64,000 nucleotides of DNA, from NCBI RefSeq assembly GCF_902148845.1, contig NC_043763.1:12577170-12641169 (forward strand), read 5' to 3'. The notes beneath the pieces are model-generated. The model had not been told where the DNA came from. It saw only the letters and a list, made by a program, of their open reading frames with translations, and did no database searches. Source of the DNA: Salarias fasciatus (Eukaryota; Chordata; Actinopteri; Blenniiformes; Blenniidae). Shown one piece after another: positions 36,898 to 48,290 of the stretch. The first letter of the stretch is position 1. Every line of letters starts with the position of its first letter. Made by a program: the position numbers and the translations under genes.

Positions 36898-37986
36898 CAG
36901 TGGCGGACCGTGCATTTCACATTAAGGCCTTCAGAACAGATCCGCCTGAACCAATCCACCTCTCAATAACTATTTTGTCTACAAAAAAAAAATCGTATTA
37001 TGCAGATATGCATATAAAGAGTTGTTACAGCAGATAGATACTTGTGCTTTGCTGATACTTTGCTGAAGTGCACAATTCTCCTACTACATCTGTGCACATA
37101 CAATGAGCATCAACAACTTAATAAAACAGCAATATTATTTAGGAAAAGAGGAACATTTTACTCACCAAAATCCCGATTATTTGTAAACAAAATACATCCA
37201 CCTTTCCTTCCTCAAAAAGAGTTCAACTGCTCTGTCATATAGATTATCCGTGCGTTTCAGTTCCATAAAGCCAGGGCTGAAAATCCAGCTTGCCCTGTGG
37301 TATTTCTGGCGTAAGTTTTTTTTCTCTTCAGTTCTTCTTCTTCTTCTTCTTCTTCTTCTTCTTCTTCTTCTTCTTCTTCTTCTTCTTCTTCTTCTTCTTC
37401 TTCTTCTTCTTCTTCTTCTTCTTCTTCTTCTTCTTCTTCTTCTTCTTCTTCTTCTTCTTCTTCTTCTTCTTCTTCTTCTTCTTCTTCTTCTTCTTCTTCT
37501 TCTTCTTCTTCTTCTTCTTCTTCTTCTTTTTTGGAATAATTGAGGTAGGCGACCAACAACTTAGGTGCATACCGCCCCCTACTGTATCTCTTGGTGAATG
37601 TAAATCGGAGGGCCTGGATATGCTGTTGTTAGAAGCTAGAAGGCGCTGAGTCGCCAACTCGAAATCTGATTGGTTGAAGCAACTGTCTGTTTGACGCTTC
37701 ACTTTACTTCACTGCGCCATCAGGAACGGATAACGAAGGCCTCGGGCAGATTTCTTTGACCCTAGCAACAGATGATGCCTGAAATCTGATTGGTTAAATG
37801 ATTTAATATGAAAAAACATGTCTGGAAGCAGCGCAACCACGGGAGAACTATGAAAGGAACTGGAACATACCGTTTGGAATCATTTATTAATTATTTATGG
37901 ACAAAATATAATTTACATCAGTCTGTAATTCAGATAATTTTTAGGCCAGCAGAGAAGGCTTTGCAGGCCCTGACGGCCCACCGCTG
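36898..37986. mobile_element. Non-autonomous hAT DNA transposon with 8-bp target duplication
   Basis: The 1089-bp element is bounded by imperfect terminal inverted repeats: CAGTGGCGGACCGT at the left, and CAGCGGTGGGCCGT reading inward from the right, 11 of 14 identical. It is flanked on both sides by the same 8-bp word CATTTCAT (36890-36897 and 37987-37994). An 8-bp duplication with CAG-starting ends is diagnostic of the hAT superfamily. No transposase frame is present, so it is a deletion derivative or MITE. It contains a 195-bp TTC array at 37332-37526, and just after it a block with CCGCCCCCTACTGT that may be a nested insertion. The target is the spacer just downstream of the IFI44-like gene. 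Confidence 0.85.
37332..37526. repeat. (TTC)65 / (GAA)65 microsatellite array
   Basis: 65 uninterrupted TTC units by count on the plus strand. Located inside the hAT element. Pure arrays of this length can form triplex structures (known for GAA/TTC). Confidence 0.97.
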
Positions 37987-37994
37987 CATTTCAT

Positions 37995-38902
37995 GATAGA
38001 GATATACGTATGCTTTATACATGCACAAATATGCATAGATATGCATATTTGTGAAGTTTTGCTGGGAACCACAAAGTCATTTATTTTACATGCAGTTTCA
38101 ATGAAAAGCTTAAAATAGGAAATCATCTTTGTGAATGATACAAATTCTTCCTTTTTTGTGAAAGCTGTTCACAGTCTGTAAAAGGAAATGTTGGGTGAAA
38201 TTTTGATTTTCAGCTCAAGAGTAACTCAAGATCAAACCAAAGATTAACAACAATGTCCTTAGGGGACCTCTTGTGAGGTCGTAGTTAAAGGATAGTTACA
38301 TAGCTGACTTACAGATGTAATTACAAAAACATGCAACGCCTCGTCTGCTATTTTTTCAATCGTCCCAGTAATTAAGACTGGCTGAAGATGCTGCTTTTTT
38401 CACTAAGATCATTAATGATGCACTTGTATGCAGTCTGGAAGGACTGTGCTCGTCCTCATGGGACCTTTTTGTGCGTTTGCCCTGGAACTCATGACAGTTT
38501 TACAACATGAGGTTATGTATACTTATTGTTGTTGTTCCCGCAATCGACCGCTAGAGGGCAACCATCACTCAACCATCAATGCACAGTTATGGAAACTCAA
38601 TGTTATGAAAATATGTTGGTATCTGATGTTGCACAAGCTTACATCTTGTGGTGATTATATGACTTTTCCAGACTATTTTGTTATTATAATTACATGTTTT
38701 ATTTTGTTTGTTTGTTTTAATTTAATATTTGCATCATGCAGCAGAGGGACGCTGCAGATTCATCTCCGTGCTGTGGAAATTCATCCCTTAAAGCAAACAA
38801 ATAAAACCCCAGGAGCCCGCATGACAAAGGAAGACGTGGGTTGTGTGTGAAGCCAATGGCAGAGCTGTGTTAGTTTCGGTGCCTCCCTCCAGTCAGGCGC
38901 GG
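37995..38902. other. Spacer between the hAT element and gadd45b
   Basis: AT-rich, with no coding exon seen. It holds a CTCF-like motif (38548-38560, separate entry) and ends at the gadd45b TATA box. Confidence 0.5.
38548..38560 (+). promoter_or_regulatory. CTCF-like motif between the IFI44-like gene and gadd45b
   Basis: CCGCTAGAGGGCA fits the CTCF core (CC[AG][CG][CT]AG[AG][GT]GGC[AG]) at every position, allowing the common G at position 3. It lies about 350 bp upstream of the gadd45b TATA box. Confidence 0.4.
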
Positions 38903-38909
38903 TATAAAT
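38903..38909 (+). promoter_or_regulatory. gadd45b TATA box
   Basis: TATAAAT in GC-rich context (CAGGCGCGG before it). It would place initiation near 38933 and give a 5' UTR of about 100 bases to the ATG at 39032. Confidence 0.55.
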
Positions 38910-39031
38910 GCAGTTTCGCAACCCGCTTCACAACAAACGCCGCAGACGCGCCTGGAGAGAAACCGCTGGACTGCCGAAGCCCCACAACGACCTCACGCAC
39001 TGGAATTACATTTTTAATCATAACAACAGTC

Positions 39032-40261
39032 ATGATTCCCGAGGAAAGTTTTGCATCTATCGAAAACAGGTATGCACGTTTTCTTATATTTTCTTCCTTA
39101 CCTGAATAAAGCTCCGGTGAGACGTCTGTCCCGGACATGTGCCTGCATCGCTGAGACTTCTCCTTCCTGCAAGAAGAGTATTTTTTCACGCATATGATAT
39201 CACACAACACCTTATATTATTTTCATCATACGCGTGTAAAAGCGTGCACAGCAGCGCTCGTGCACGCTGCACATTCCGCCTCGAGGCTCATTTGCAATGT
39301 ATAAAATTAGCGTTTCCCTACGTCATCACTCTTCCACGTGCCTCACCGCTGCTGAGAGCAGCCAAGCGCGTGTTTCTCTGACCTGAAGCTGACAACACTT
39401 CTGTGACTTTTTTTTTTTTTTTTCACAATAACAAACATTTGGTGGGAAAGTCAGGAGAGAGTGTAACAGTTTGACTTTGGTTCGGTTCCTGCACGCAGCA
39501 GCTGACCGTTGTGTTCCTCTCCCCTCAGGATGCAGTCTGCAGGCCTGGCCCTGGTGGAGCTGCTGGTCACGGCCCAGAAGCAAGACTGCCTGACTGTTGG
39601 CATTTATGAGTCAGCCAAGCTTCTCAATTCGTGAGTTGAAAAACTATGCGCTTGAGTTCTGCAAAGCCTAAAATGTCTATATACTCTTCACAAATGCTAC
39701 TGCAATATTATTATTATTTTTAATTCAGTGTTTGTGTTTCCTCCTCAGGGATCCAGACAGTGTGGTCCTGTGTGTTCTGGCAGCGGACGACGAAGACGAC
39801 GTAGCCCTGCAGATCCACTTCACGCTCCTGCAGTCCTTCTGCTGTGACAACGGCATCACCATCCTGCGAGTTTCGGGGGTTCAGCGGCTCCAGCAGCTGC
39901 TGGGAGCCGTGGATGCAAACAGGAATCAGGAGGAGCGCGGAGACCTCCACTGCCTGCTGGTCACGGTGTGTTGACTCAGCTACAAGCTGCCCCTTATGTA
40001 ACTACAAGGCCGCAGTAGAAATGCTTATTGGGAGCTTATTTCCAACGGCCCAGCTAAATTGCTGCACTTACTGAAACTTACTTGTGAAATGCTGGTGTTT
40101 TCTGCAGCTAAATTCAACTCAGTGTCTGAACATGTTTATTTTTTTGTGCCGTGCAGAACCCTCAAGCAGATCACTGCAGACTACAAGAGGTGGGAACCTA
40201 CTGCCAAGAAAGCCGCCGCCTTGACCAGTGGGTCCCTGAACTGGTCCTTCAGGAACGCTGA
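39032..40261 (+). CDS. gadd45b: Growth arrest and DNA damage-inducible protein GADD45 beta
   Basis: Four exons (39032-39069, 39529-39630, 39749-39965, 40157-40261) join to 153 residues, close to the 160 of human GADD45B. The four-exon layout with a tiny first exon is that of the family. Key blocks: [40 protein letters not shown], an acidic run ([15 protein letters not shown]), IQSF-like [28 protein letters not shown], and an end [11 protein letters not shown]. It has the L7Ae-like fold that binds MAP3K4 and cyclin-dependent kinase 1 to signal stress in nucleus and cytoplasm (family knowledge). The acidic loop and the beta-like C-terminus (QWVPxxxLQER) favour beta over alpha or gamma, and the GNG7-DIRAS1 neighbours agree. 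Whether it is one of two teleost duplicates is not decidable here. Confidence 0.93.
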
Positions 40262-40734
40262 AGGGCCCCGATACCCCCCCAAAAAAAACAAACAGGAACT
40301 GTCTGAGTCCAGATACCGAAGTATCACGATGCTCAAGCAGGAATGTCCTCAGATGGGTTCGTCCCGGTCCGCCGTCCTGACTGAAGACAGCAGGGAGCTC
40401 AGGACTCCCTCTCAATGACTGGTGGAACAGTTGGACTGGAGACCTCTAATCTGTGTTGTGCAATGGACAGAGAAACGGATTCACATTCGAGCAACATTGT
40501 TCTTTACAATGTCAGTAAAACCCAACCTGCGTATCTGTCTCGTGCTTGTGTGTGGCGACTCACAATGTCCACGGGGTGTGACGTTAATTATTTGGAGGAG
40601 TAGTGGCTTTGAAATGTGTCCACACCCCAGTGAGTACCTGGAAAGCTTGTTGTTGACTGGACAGGAATGTTGTAACGGTGAAACTATGCCCGACATTCCT
40701 GCGTTCTGACATGGGAGAGTCCTCGACTGAACGG

Positions 40735-40765
<31 letters not shown>

Positions 40766-41180
40766 TTATGACTGTATGGTATGCATTTGCAATACTTGTA
40801 TCTTTCTTTAGAAAAGACTGGGTGTGCTGTATGTGCATACTTGGAATGAGACGCTAAACCTGCAGAGGAATCATCACCATGGAAATGTTTCAGTTAAAAA
40901 TACACAGGACTTATTGGCTTTGCAGGTTGAGAAAAAAAAATGCAAAGAAAAGGGCTCAGAACACAATGTATTTTCGTTAAGACTGCTTTGTTGGATCGGA
41001 GCGGGTCGGCTTTAACTTATTAAAGAAACCACAGTCTGTTGTGCCTTCAACAGTTTTATGACCTTCGAGACCTTTTATGATGATTAATATTCAGTGGTCA
41101 CACTGTTAATTTATTAAATGTATTGTATCTATTTGCTATTTTATGCTGTTAAGTCAAATAAATTATTGTATTCATAAAAG
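40262..41180 (+). other. gadd45b 3' UTR with GT repeat and poly(A) signal
   Basis: The likely 3' UTR runs to an AATAAA at 41157-41162. It contains a GT microsatellite (about 40735-40761) and ATTTA-type AU-rich words near 41108-41140, which suit rapid mRNA turnover of an early-response gene (inference). Confidence 0.55.
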
Positions 41181-43188
41181 ACGGGCCTGCTTCTGTGGAG
41201 GAGTCTCTGCTCGCATTTCAAAACAGCCTGCATGCGTCACGGAAACCGCTGAATCACGCAGCCACGGTTTGCATTTGGTTTGTAGTAATGGAAAAAAAAA
41301 TACATGAGGCAGAGTCATTGTGAATGCGTTTCCCCGGCTCCTGGGTGGAGATAGAAACTGCTTGCACTGGGAGAAACTGGCAAAACAAGCTAATGCAGAC
41401 GTACTGTCCCTGCAAGTCTGGGAGCGAGGGAACAAGTCAGGGGAACGATCCAAGTCACCTGTTGGTCAAGTCAGATTCCATTTGTGTGCATGTTTTGTTA
41501 TATAACGCCGCTGAACTCCTGCATGCGTGCGCGCGTTGGTAACTCCACCCAGGCCTGCTGTATCTGTGTTTCACGGCTGTTGCTCCGGCCCGCTGGGCGC
41601 TCCGCTCCTCCCTCCGGACTCACATGTCTGCTCACAGCTCAGGCTGCAGAGCAGGGGAAAGGGGAACATTCAGGCACATGGACCTCCCATTTGTTTACAA
41701 TCAGCTGGGCAGAGGAGTGACTAGTGAGCCGACCGCTCTGCCATTGGCAGTGGTTTTGCCACCCTAAATCTGATTGGCTTTCGCCTGTAGACAGATTGTG
41801 AGGAGGGGGGGGTTTGTGAGAGTGTTGAAGCGGGGCATCAAAAGAACACAGATTCTTAGGAACTACAATAACGGCATTCTTGTGAAATGACCCAAAGCAG
41901 GGGTTATACCTGGCGGTGTTATTTGTTGACTTTCTCGGTGCGTGGAGTTTTCATGTTTGCACTGCACGCTATGTACTCATTAGGCCACGGAGCATGTGCG
42001 TGCTTGAGCACTTTATAATTGCAGTGACAGTGCGTTCTGTTCACACAGGAAAAAAACAAAACAAAACAAAAGAAATAGATTAAAAAGTGCAACAAAGTGT
42101 TACCAGAAGGAATGAGCTGCACCTTTAAGGGCTTTGTGTGAACAAGGCTCTGCCCAGGATTGCATGCACTGAAGTTTACAACTCTAATATTTACGCAGCA
42201 TTTTAGTTAAGAGAAGCTGAAAGCTGAAGTTGACCGAATATGGTACGGTCCATGCTGCTTTGCAGGTTTCTTGGATTATGCAGATTCTGCAAATATTTGT
42301 TTGTTTGTTTTTTTTTCATGAATTAACAAGAGGCCACTCTTTGCATGTGTCCTGCACGGTGCAGATTAAGGGCTAATACTTTCCAAGTGAACAGAACATT
42401 TAAAAATAGATCAAAATCAAAGTCTGAAATGCCAAAAGGAGAAGTGTAGAAACGATTGCCTGTGCAACTAATGAAGTCGTGACACAATGAATGCATCAAA
42501 AACATCCTGCACTGCAAAACCAGGAGGGACGTTTTCAAACCCCAGCTTTAACGATGACATAAACATATGGAAAGAATTAGTGGATATGTTCTCCAAATGA
42601 CTTTATAGGCTATTTCAAAGCGTAGGAGAACGCATGAGCCCTCGCCCTCACAGAGCTGGAAACACATCGCCCCACATCGCCCCACCGCACCCACTCACAC
42701 AATGCAACACTTTGTCTCATGCAAAGTAAAGCATTTTGGTGGAACGCTTGCCTTTCTGACGTTTTCCTGACGCTCACTCTGAGGCAAGAGTACAAACCAC
42801 CTCACCACAGTGCATCCCAACATCCATCCCACGGCTTCAGCGTTTAATAGCACGTGTGTTGGAATATCACACCCCGGAGGTTTATTCAATACTTGAAAGT
42901 CGTCGTTAAAAAACAGTTTGTTCCATTTACACATGAGGAAATATGTAGGAAAGCATTATGAATTAAATCACACACAATCATGTTCACTGTTTTCATAGTT
43001 TCAATATTTTTTAAATAAAAGATGAATTTCAAGTAGCAGTAGCATCTGATTTGGATGATAAGTTATTCATGTATGTCACCAATGTTTCAAAGAAAAATGA
43101 AGAAATGCAGAAGTTATTTATTATGGTTGATGGTTGTTTCGTAACAAAACAAACAAACAAAACACGCAAAACATGAGTTATTATATCA
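41181..43188. other. Intergenic stretch between gadd45b and gng7
   Basis: No coding exon recognised on either strand. The composition is ordinary, with patches of homopolymer. Both flanking genes point towards this region, so it is a convergent spacer. Confidence 0.45.
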
Positions 43189-46100
43189 TCTTTTTATTAA
43201 TGTTATCTACTTCTCAATATCATCTTTTTTCAACAGCAATATCCACAAAATATTAACAGTGTGCAAGAAAACATGAGTTATGGCACATCAGAGAACAGTT
43301 ACAAAAAATAGATATATTTTCTTCATAATTAATCAAGGCAAAAAGATACACATACTGTATGCATACACAGGAGATCAGAACACAAAAGATGAGTCTCAGG
43401 AAGGGCTCAGAGCCAACTGGAGGATGTTTGATATGAAAGTTCACCAGCGAGGAGCCTCGGCTCTCCTCAGCGAACCATGATTTCATTTCGCCAGGCTCAT
43501 TTTGAGTCACAACAACGATGGATGTCCATCTTGAGCCATGTGTTCCTCTTTAAGACTGTTCGTTCTGTCGATCCGATAACCCAAAGACCAGCATTAACGC
43601 AATATACGCCACTATAAGGCAAACTAACACCCGATCGGTCGGCCGGCCCCTCGGCCCGGCCGTCTCTGATCGCAGCCCAACCAGGGATGGAATGATTGAC
43701 AAAGGAAATCATGAGGGCAACTTCCGTTGTGTGCATGTGTGTGTGCTGAAATGCTATGCGTGCTTGTTTTATCTTTGTTCATCTGATCTTTGCAAGCGCT
43801 AACTTCTTCCGCTTTCTTGCAAAGAGATTACAAGAAAATGCATTTTCTATTTTTTTTTTTTTCTATTTTCAAATAAAATGAATAAGGAATCACATTTTCT
43901 TCAGTTTTTCAATTATTAAAATTAACCCTATCATTGGGGTTCATGTTGAAATCTCTGTTAGTAAAGTCTTTTTTTTTTTCTTCATACATTTTAAAAACAC
44001 TTCAGTCTGAATCGGATATGTCGTCACTTCTTATTCATAATCATACAGTAAAGGGACGCTTGCTCTGTTCAAAGCATGAGCTAACTTAATAGTTTAGGAG
44101 AGGGGTTCTCATCGTGTTGGAATATGAGCCCCCCCCGCCTCACAGGGTTTCAACTTCACTGCACCCCCCTGAACTCTCATGCATACTCTCGTCATCTGTG
44201 GTCGAATGCCAGGTTTCCTCATTATTTTCATATTTTAAGACATAATGGTTCATGGCTGTAGAGATCCATAGGCAATAAAAAGGATAAGTCTTCTCGTGCT
44301 CGCCACAGGCCTTCAAATTTGAAATGCTGGTTTTTACGTACAGACTGTCAATGCTGTTAAACCAATGGTTTTGCATAAATGCTTATTTCAAATTCTACTT
44401 CACTGGCGATGAATCTGTTTTACCCTACGCTCACGTCTGCAGATTCCGCCTGTCTCTTCCTGTGCACTTAAAGAACCGGTGGTTTACGTTAACATACCAG
44501 ACCAGAAACGGGGTGAAAAGCAAGCAACCATTTACCAGCTAAACCTCTCTACTTACAAAAATACCACATTTAGTATTTTATTAAAAGCAGTCGGTGAGTT
44601 TTTTTTTTTTGTTTCTTTCTTTGTTTGATTGGAAAGGTGCCGGTTTGATTCCCAGTCAGAAACCAAACGCGTATATTTGAATCAATGTCATTGTGTTGCT
44701 TCAGATCTCTGGGGTTTAGATAAAGGGCTGAATTAACATGTAGCCTGTGCAAGCAGAGAGTTGAGAAGGCGGGGAGCGAAAAAAAAAAGAAGAAAGTCCT
44801 TCAATAAGTGAATCTAGCAGCCTCGTGACTATTGTTAGGGTTGTTGTTCATCACATCAATCTTCCCACACTGCACTCCAACAATTCTATCTTCTGACAGA
44901 ATGCTTTTGTCTTCCTCTTCTGGCACATGAGTTCCTGACTGCCTCATAAAAAAGCAGAGAGCGTGCACGCCGCTCTGGCCTGCAGCATCGTGTGACCTCC
45001 ACGCTGGTCAGCCTGACCCTGACCCAGAAATCGCAGGAGTCCGGCACTGTAACTTTACTATGTGACGCCGTGCAGCGGCGGCGGCGGCAGCGGAGGCACG
45101 GCGCGCTCTCACACAGCGCGTCCCTCCCACTGACACACACACACACATACCACGCAAGTGTGTGCGCCTCTATTTTTTCCCCTCCGCCTACTCTGCCAAA
45201 TCATCCTTTTTCAGCTAACAGCACCCACACAAACACACACACACACACAAATGCACAAAACTCACACACCACCATCCCTCTCGGAGGCCTTCCTCCAGCT
45301 CCTGTTTGGGAAAAGGTCGGCTGTCCTGCTGTGTCTTGTTCCACAAGCCATGGATTACCGTGAAAATCGATTTCAATCTGCATTAAACAAAAGAAAGCTG
45401 TACTTTGAGTATCTAGACATTAATGCAAGAACGCTCCCACACCTACAGCTTCGTCTGAAGACTGGAAACAAGAGCAACAAAATCAGCCTGCCGCTATCTC
45501 TGGACCTCAACTTCTTCTCACTCCCAAAAGTTTACACAGCAGCCGGGTCACGTCGACCCCGTGACATGACAGCAGCGAAGCGGGGGAATGAACCCCAGTG
45601 ACACACAGTCAGAGTGACCCCCACCGTGCTCTGACTCCTCTCTAAAGTCCCAAATAGGTGCTAAATATGATGACACCAATCTCCATTTCCACTAGTATTC
45701 AACAATAACGGAGCTCAATTCAACTTTGACCTCATACAATCATCCCTCGCCTGCCAGAGCGAGCATCGGGGTGTGTTCTGTGTAGATGTGCATGTTGTCC
45801 GAATTGCTTGTTGCCCATAAACCAACAGAAATAATGAGAACAACATGGGGATGGCTCAGGTCAAGACAGATCAGGGGGTTGGTTTTGTACCACTGGAATG
45901 AGGTCCGATGTTGATTCATCCTCTAGCAGGACACGATCCGATTCTGTTTCTGTTACGTTAAGTTGTCCTCATCAGCCGTGTTTGTTTCTGTGGTCAAAAC
46001 CAACCTCCGCTATCACAAGCCTCGATGGTCCGATTGAAAAAAAAACAAAAGAAAAGAAGAAGAAGACAGACATGATCCTGAATGACGGAATAATGACAGA

Positions 46101-47688
46101 AAAAGTAGTAGAAAGAAAAATAAAATCCAACATCCACAGAGGGTTGTTCTGTGTTTTAGATTTTGTATCTTACAAACACTGTACAGGGTAATACTCAACT
46201 GACCAGGTTCCATGGACTCCATAGAAAGAAGAAAACTAAAAAAAAAAAAATTAAAAATAAAACCCAAAACAGCTACTCTTCAACTTATCACTTCTGCACA
46301 TGTCTGAAAGAAAGTTTATACACGTAGTTTGTTTCTCTTAACGTCGTTTGTTTCTTCTTCATCTTCAGTTTTTACAATCAAGTTTGGTTTTGTCAGAGAG
46401 GAGGAGAGAGGACACAGGAAGGGGACCCTGACCCGGCCGAGCTCACATCGAAGGCAGCCGTTACGCCGCAGACGCTCCCACTTGTAAAGATGGGTAATGC
46501 TTGTGGTTTACAGCTCCAGTAACTACGCATGAAGGAAGGAGACTATTCGAACAATCAAATAATGAGTTCTTTCCATTTTAGGTTTTGGGGGGGTATCTCC
46601 TCCAGCGGGCGAGGTCACTCTGCGACCCCGCCCTCTCTCAGGGTAAAGCACAGCTAGGGTCCATGTAGTAGAAACCTTTGTTTAACATCCGGTTGGGTAT
46701 CACCCCTGGCTTTCAACCAGATCTCCTCTTATTTCACGAATACAAACAGGAAACTAAACCTGATCGGCCAGGGGCGACACCCAGGCGCAGTAAGACTGGA
46801 AAAGGTACAGTATTATCTTCTATCTGTCAATGCTTCAACAAAAATATTCAAACATACATTAAAGTTCACAAACAAGTATTTCTTAAGAAAAAAATGCAGT
46901 AAACGTCCGCGTTTTTTTTTTTTAATAGCTTCTGTGTAGAGCCGCTCACCGTGTTCCTCTCAGAGGTGCAGGTCACCGCCTGGAGGGGGCTTTTTGTACA
47001 GGTTGGCACAGCTGGAGGCTTTGGCCCGAAGGCTGAGGACAGCCGCAGAGGCCACAGGCAGAGAAGGTCTGTTACAGGTTTTTGGGTGGGAACATGCTAG
47101 AGTCCAATGAAAAGGCAAAAGGGGCTTCGGCCGCTTGCTCCAATAGCGAAGACCCGCCGTGATTTACACTGACGGGCTCCAGGACAAAGCTCTGAGACAT
47201 TTTTTTTTTTTTCCCATTCCCACTAGAAAAACAAAAAGAAAAAGAAAAGAAGAGCATTTATCGAGCTGTTAATGGGAGACCAGTTCGTGTTTGGCACAGT
47301 TGGCCTCGCGCCTACCACCCTTCTCCGTTGCCCACATGCATCCTCCCACTCCCTGCCCATGGCACGGCTGCCCATGCTTCACCCAGCAAGGCATTTCATA
47401 ACAAAACAAGGTAAAAATAAAACCGGTTTCCTACTGATGATGAATGTCCAAATCCCTTTGCGAGTTAAGATGACACTTGTAGTTAATTCACCAGCATATA
47501 CGAATATTACCAAAGCACCTTGGGTCATACTCAGTGATATACTGATCTCAGCCACTGTGAGCACAGGATACCTGCCCCCTAGCTGCTGCTCGGGGGTATG
47601 GCGCTTTTCCAGAGTGGCTATTTTGGGAGTGTATGTATTTTTGCATGTGTGAATATAGACGCAGCCATTTAAGACCAGATAGGGCTAC

Positions 47689-47784
<96 letters not shown>

Positions 47785-47920
47785 TCTGGGCATTGATATG
47801 GATCGTGAATGTGAACAGTAATATGTGTATGTGTGTGTTTGAGTTTGTGTTTGTGTTGTGTGTGTGTGTGTGTGTGGGGTGGGGGGGGGGGGGGGTTAGG
47901 AGAGGAAAAGCAGGGTGCAG
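43189..47920 (-). other. Probable long 3' UTR and downstream region of gng7
   Basis: Nothing coding is recognised downstream of the gng7 stop. Minus-strand AATAAA-type signals occur, one near 43189-43195, so a 3' UTR of up to 4.7 kb is possible, as in the long 3' UTR of mammalian GNG7 (inference). GC-rich patches lie at about 45050-45130 (with a short GCG run on the plus strand) and at about 46600-46640. The part nearest the stop holds the repeats listed at 47691-47895. Confidence 0.35.
47691..47895. repeat. GT microsatellite, second GT run and G15 homopolymer after the gng7 stop
   Basis: GT array of 87 bp at 47691-47777, a second GT run at about 47857-47876, and 15 G at 47881-47895. In the gng7 mRNA these appear as C15, then CA runs, beginning 25 bases after the stop codon. 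Confidence 0.95.
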
Positions 47921-48290
47921 CTATAGGATGATGCAGGGTTTCTTGTCCTTGAAGGGGTTTTCGGATGTGGGGACCCCCACCAGCAGGGGGTCGCTACGAG
48001 CGTGCTGCTCACAGTAACTCATCAGGTCCGCCGCCGCTTTGGACACCTGATGGGACGAAGAGGGAGACAGATTTTTTTTTTTTTTTTTAAATATGAAAGG
48101 ATGATGCAAGAAGCAGAGAGGGGGCAAAGAAATTAAAATGTATAAAGATTCAGGAGCAGAACAGGTAACTGTGGATGCTCTGACTGGAGCAGGGAGGAGA
48201 GTGTCTTACCTTAATGCGTTCAATCCCTGCCTCGATCCTCAGCTGTTCCACCAGTTTTCTGGCCTGGGCGATATTATTAGTGGTAGACAT
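47921..48290 (-). CDS. gng7: G protein gamma-7 subunit
   Basis: Two coding exons (48290-48210 and 48046-47921) split by a 163-bp intron encode 68 residues, the exact human GNG7 length. The sequence [20 protein letters not shown], then [20 protein letters not shown], then [20 protein letters not shown], is nearly identical to human GNG7. The C-terminal CIIL box directs geranylgeranylation (Leu at the last position). Gamma-7 forms a membrane-bound beta-gamma dimer, mainly in brain, coupled to Golf/Gs signalling (family knowledge). The intron after residue 27 is the position conserved among gamma subunits. Untranslated 5' exons must lie upstream (higher coordinates) but were not placed. Gene order gadd45b-gng7-diras1 matches human 19p13.3. 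Confidence 0.97.

Noticed and set aside
37250-37702. Long poly-Leu, poly-Phe, poly-Glu and poly-Lys frames on both strands
   Set aside because: They are translations of the TTC array and have no start context, splice sites or family resemblance.
44992-45601. Overlapping plus-strand frames of 123 and 147 codons
   Set aside because: They run through CA repeats and a GCG run, have low-complexity His/Thr stretches, and show no homology I can recognise.
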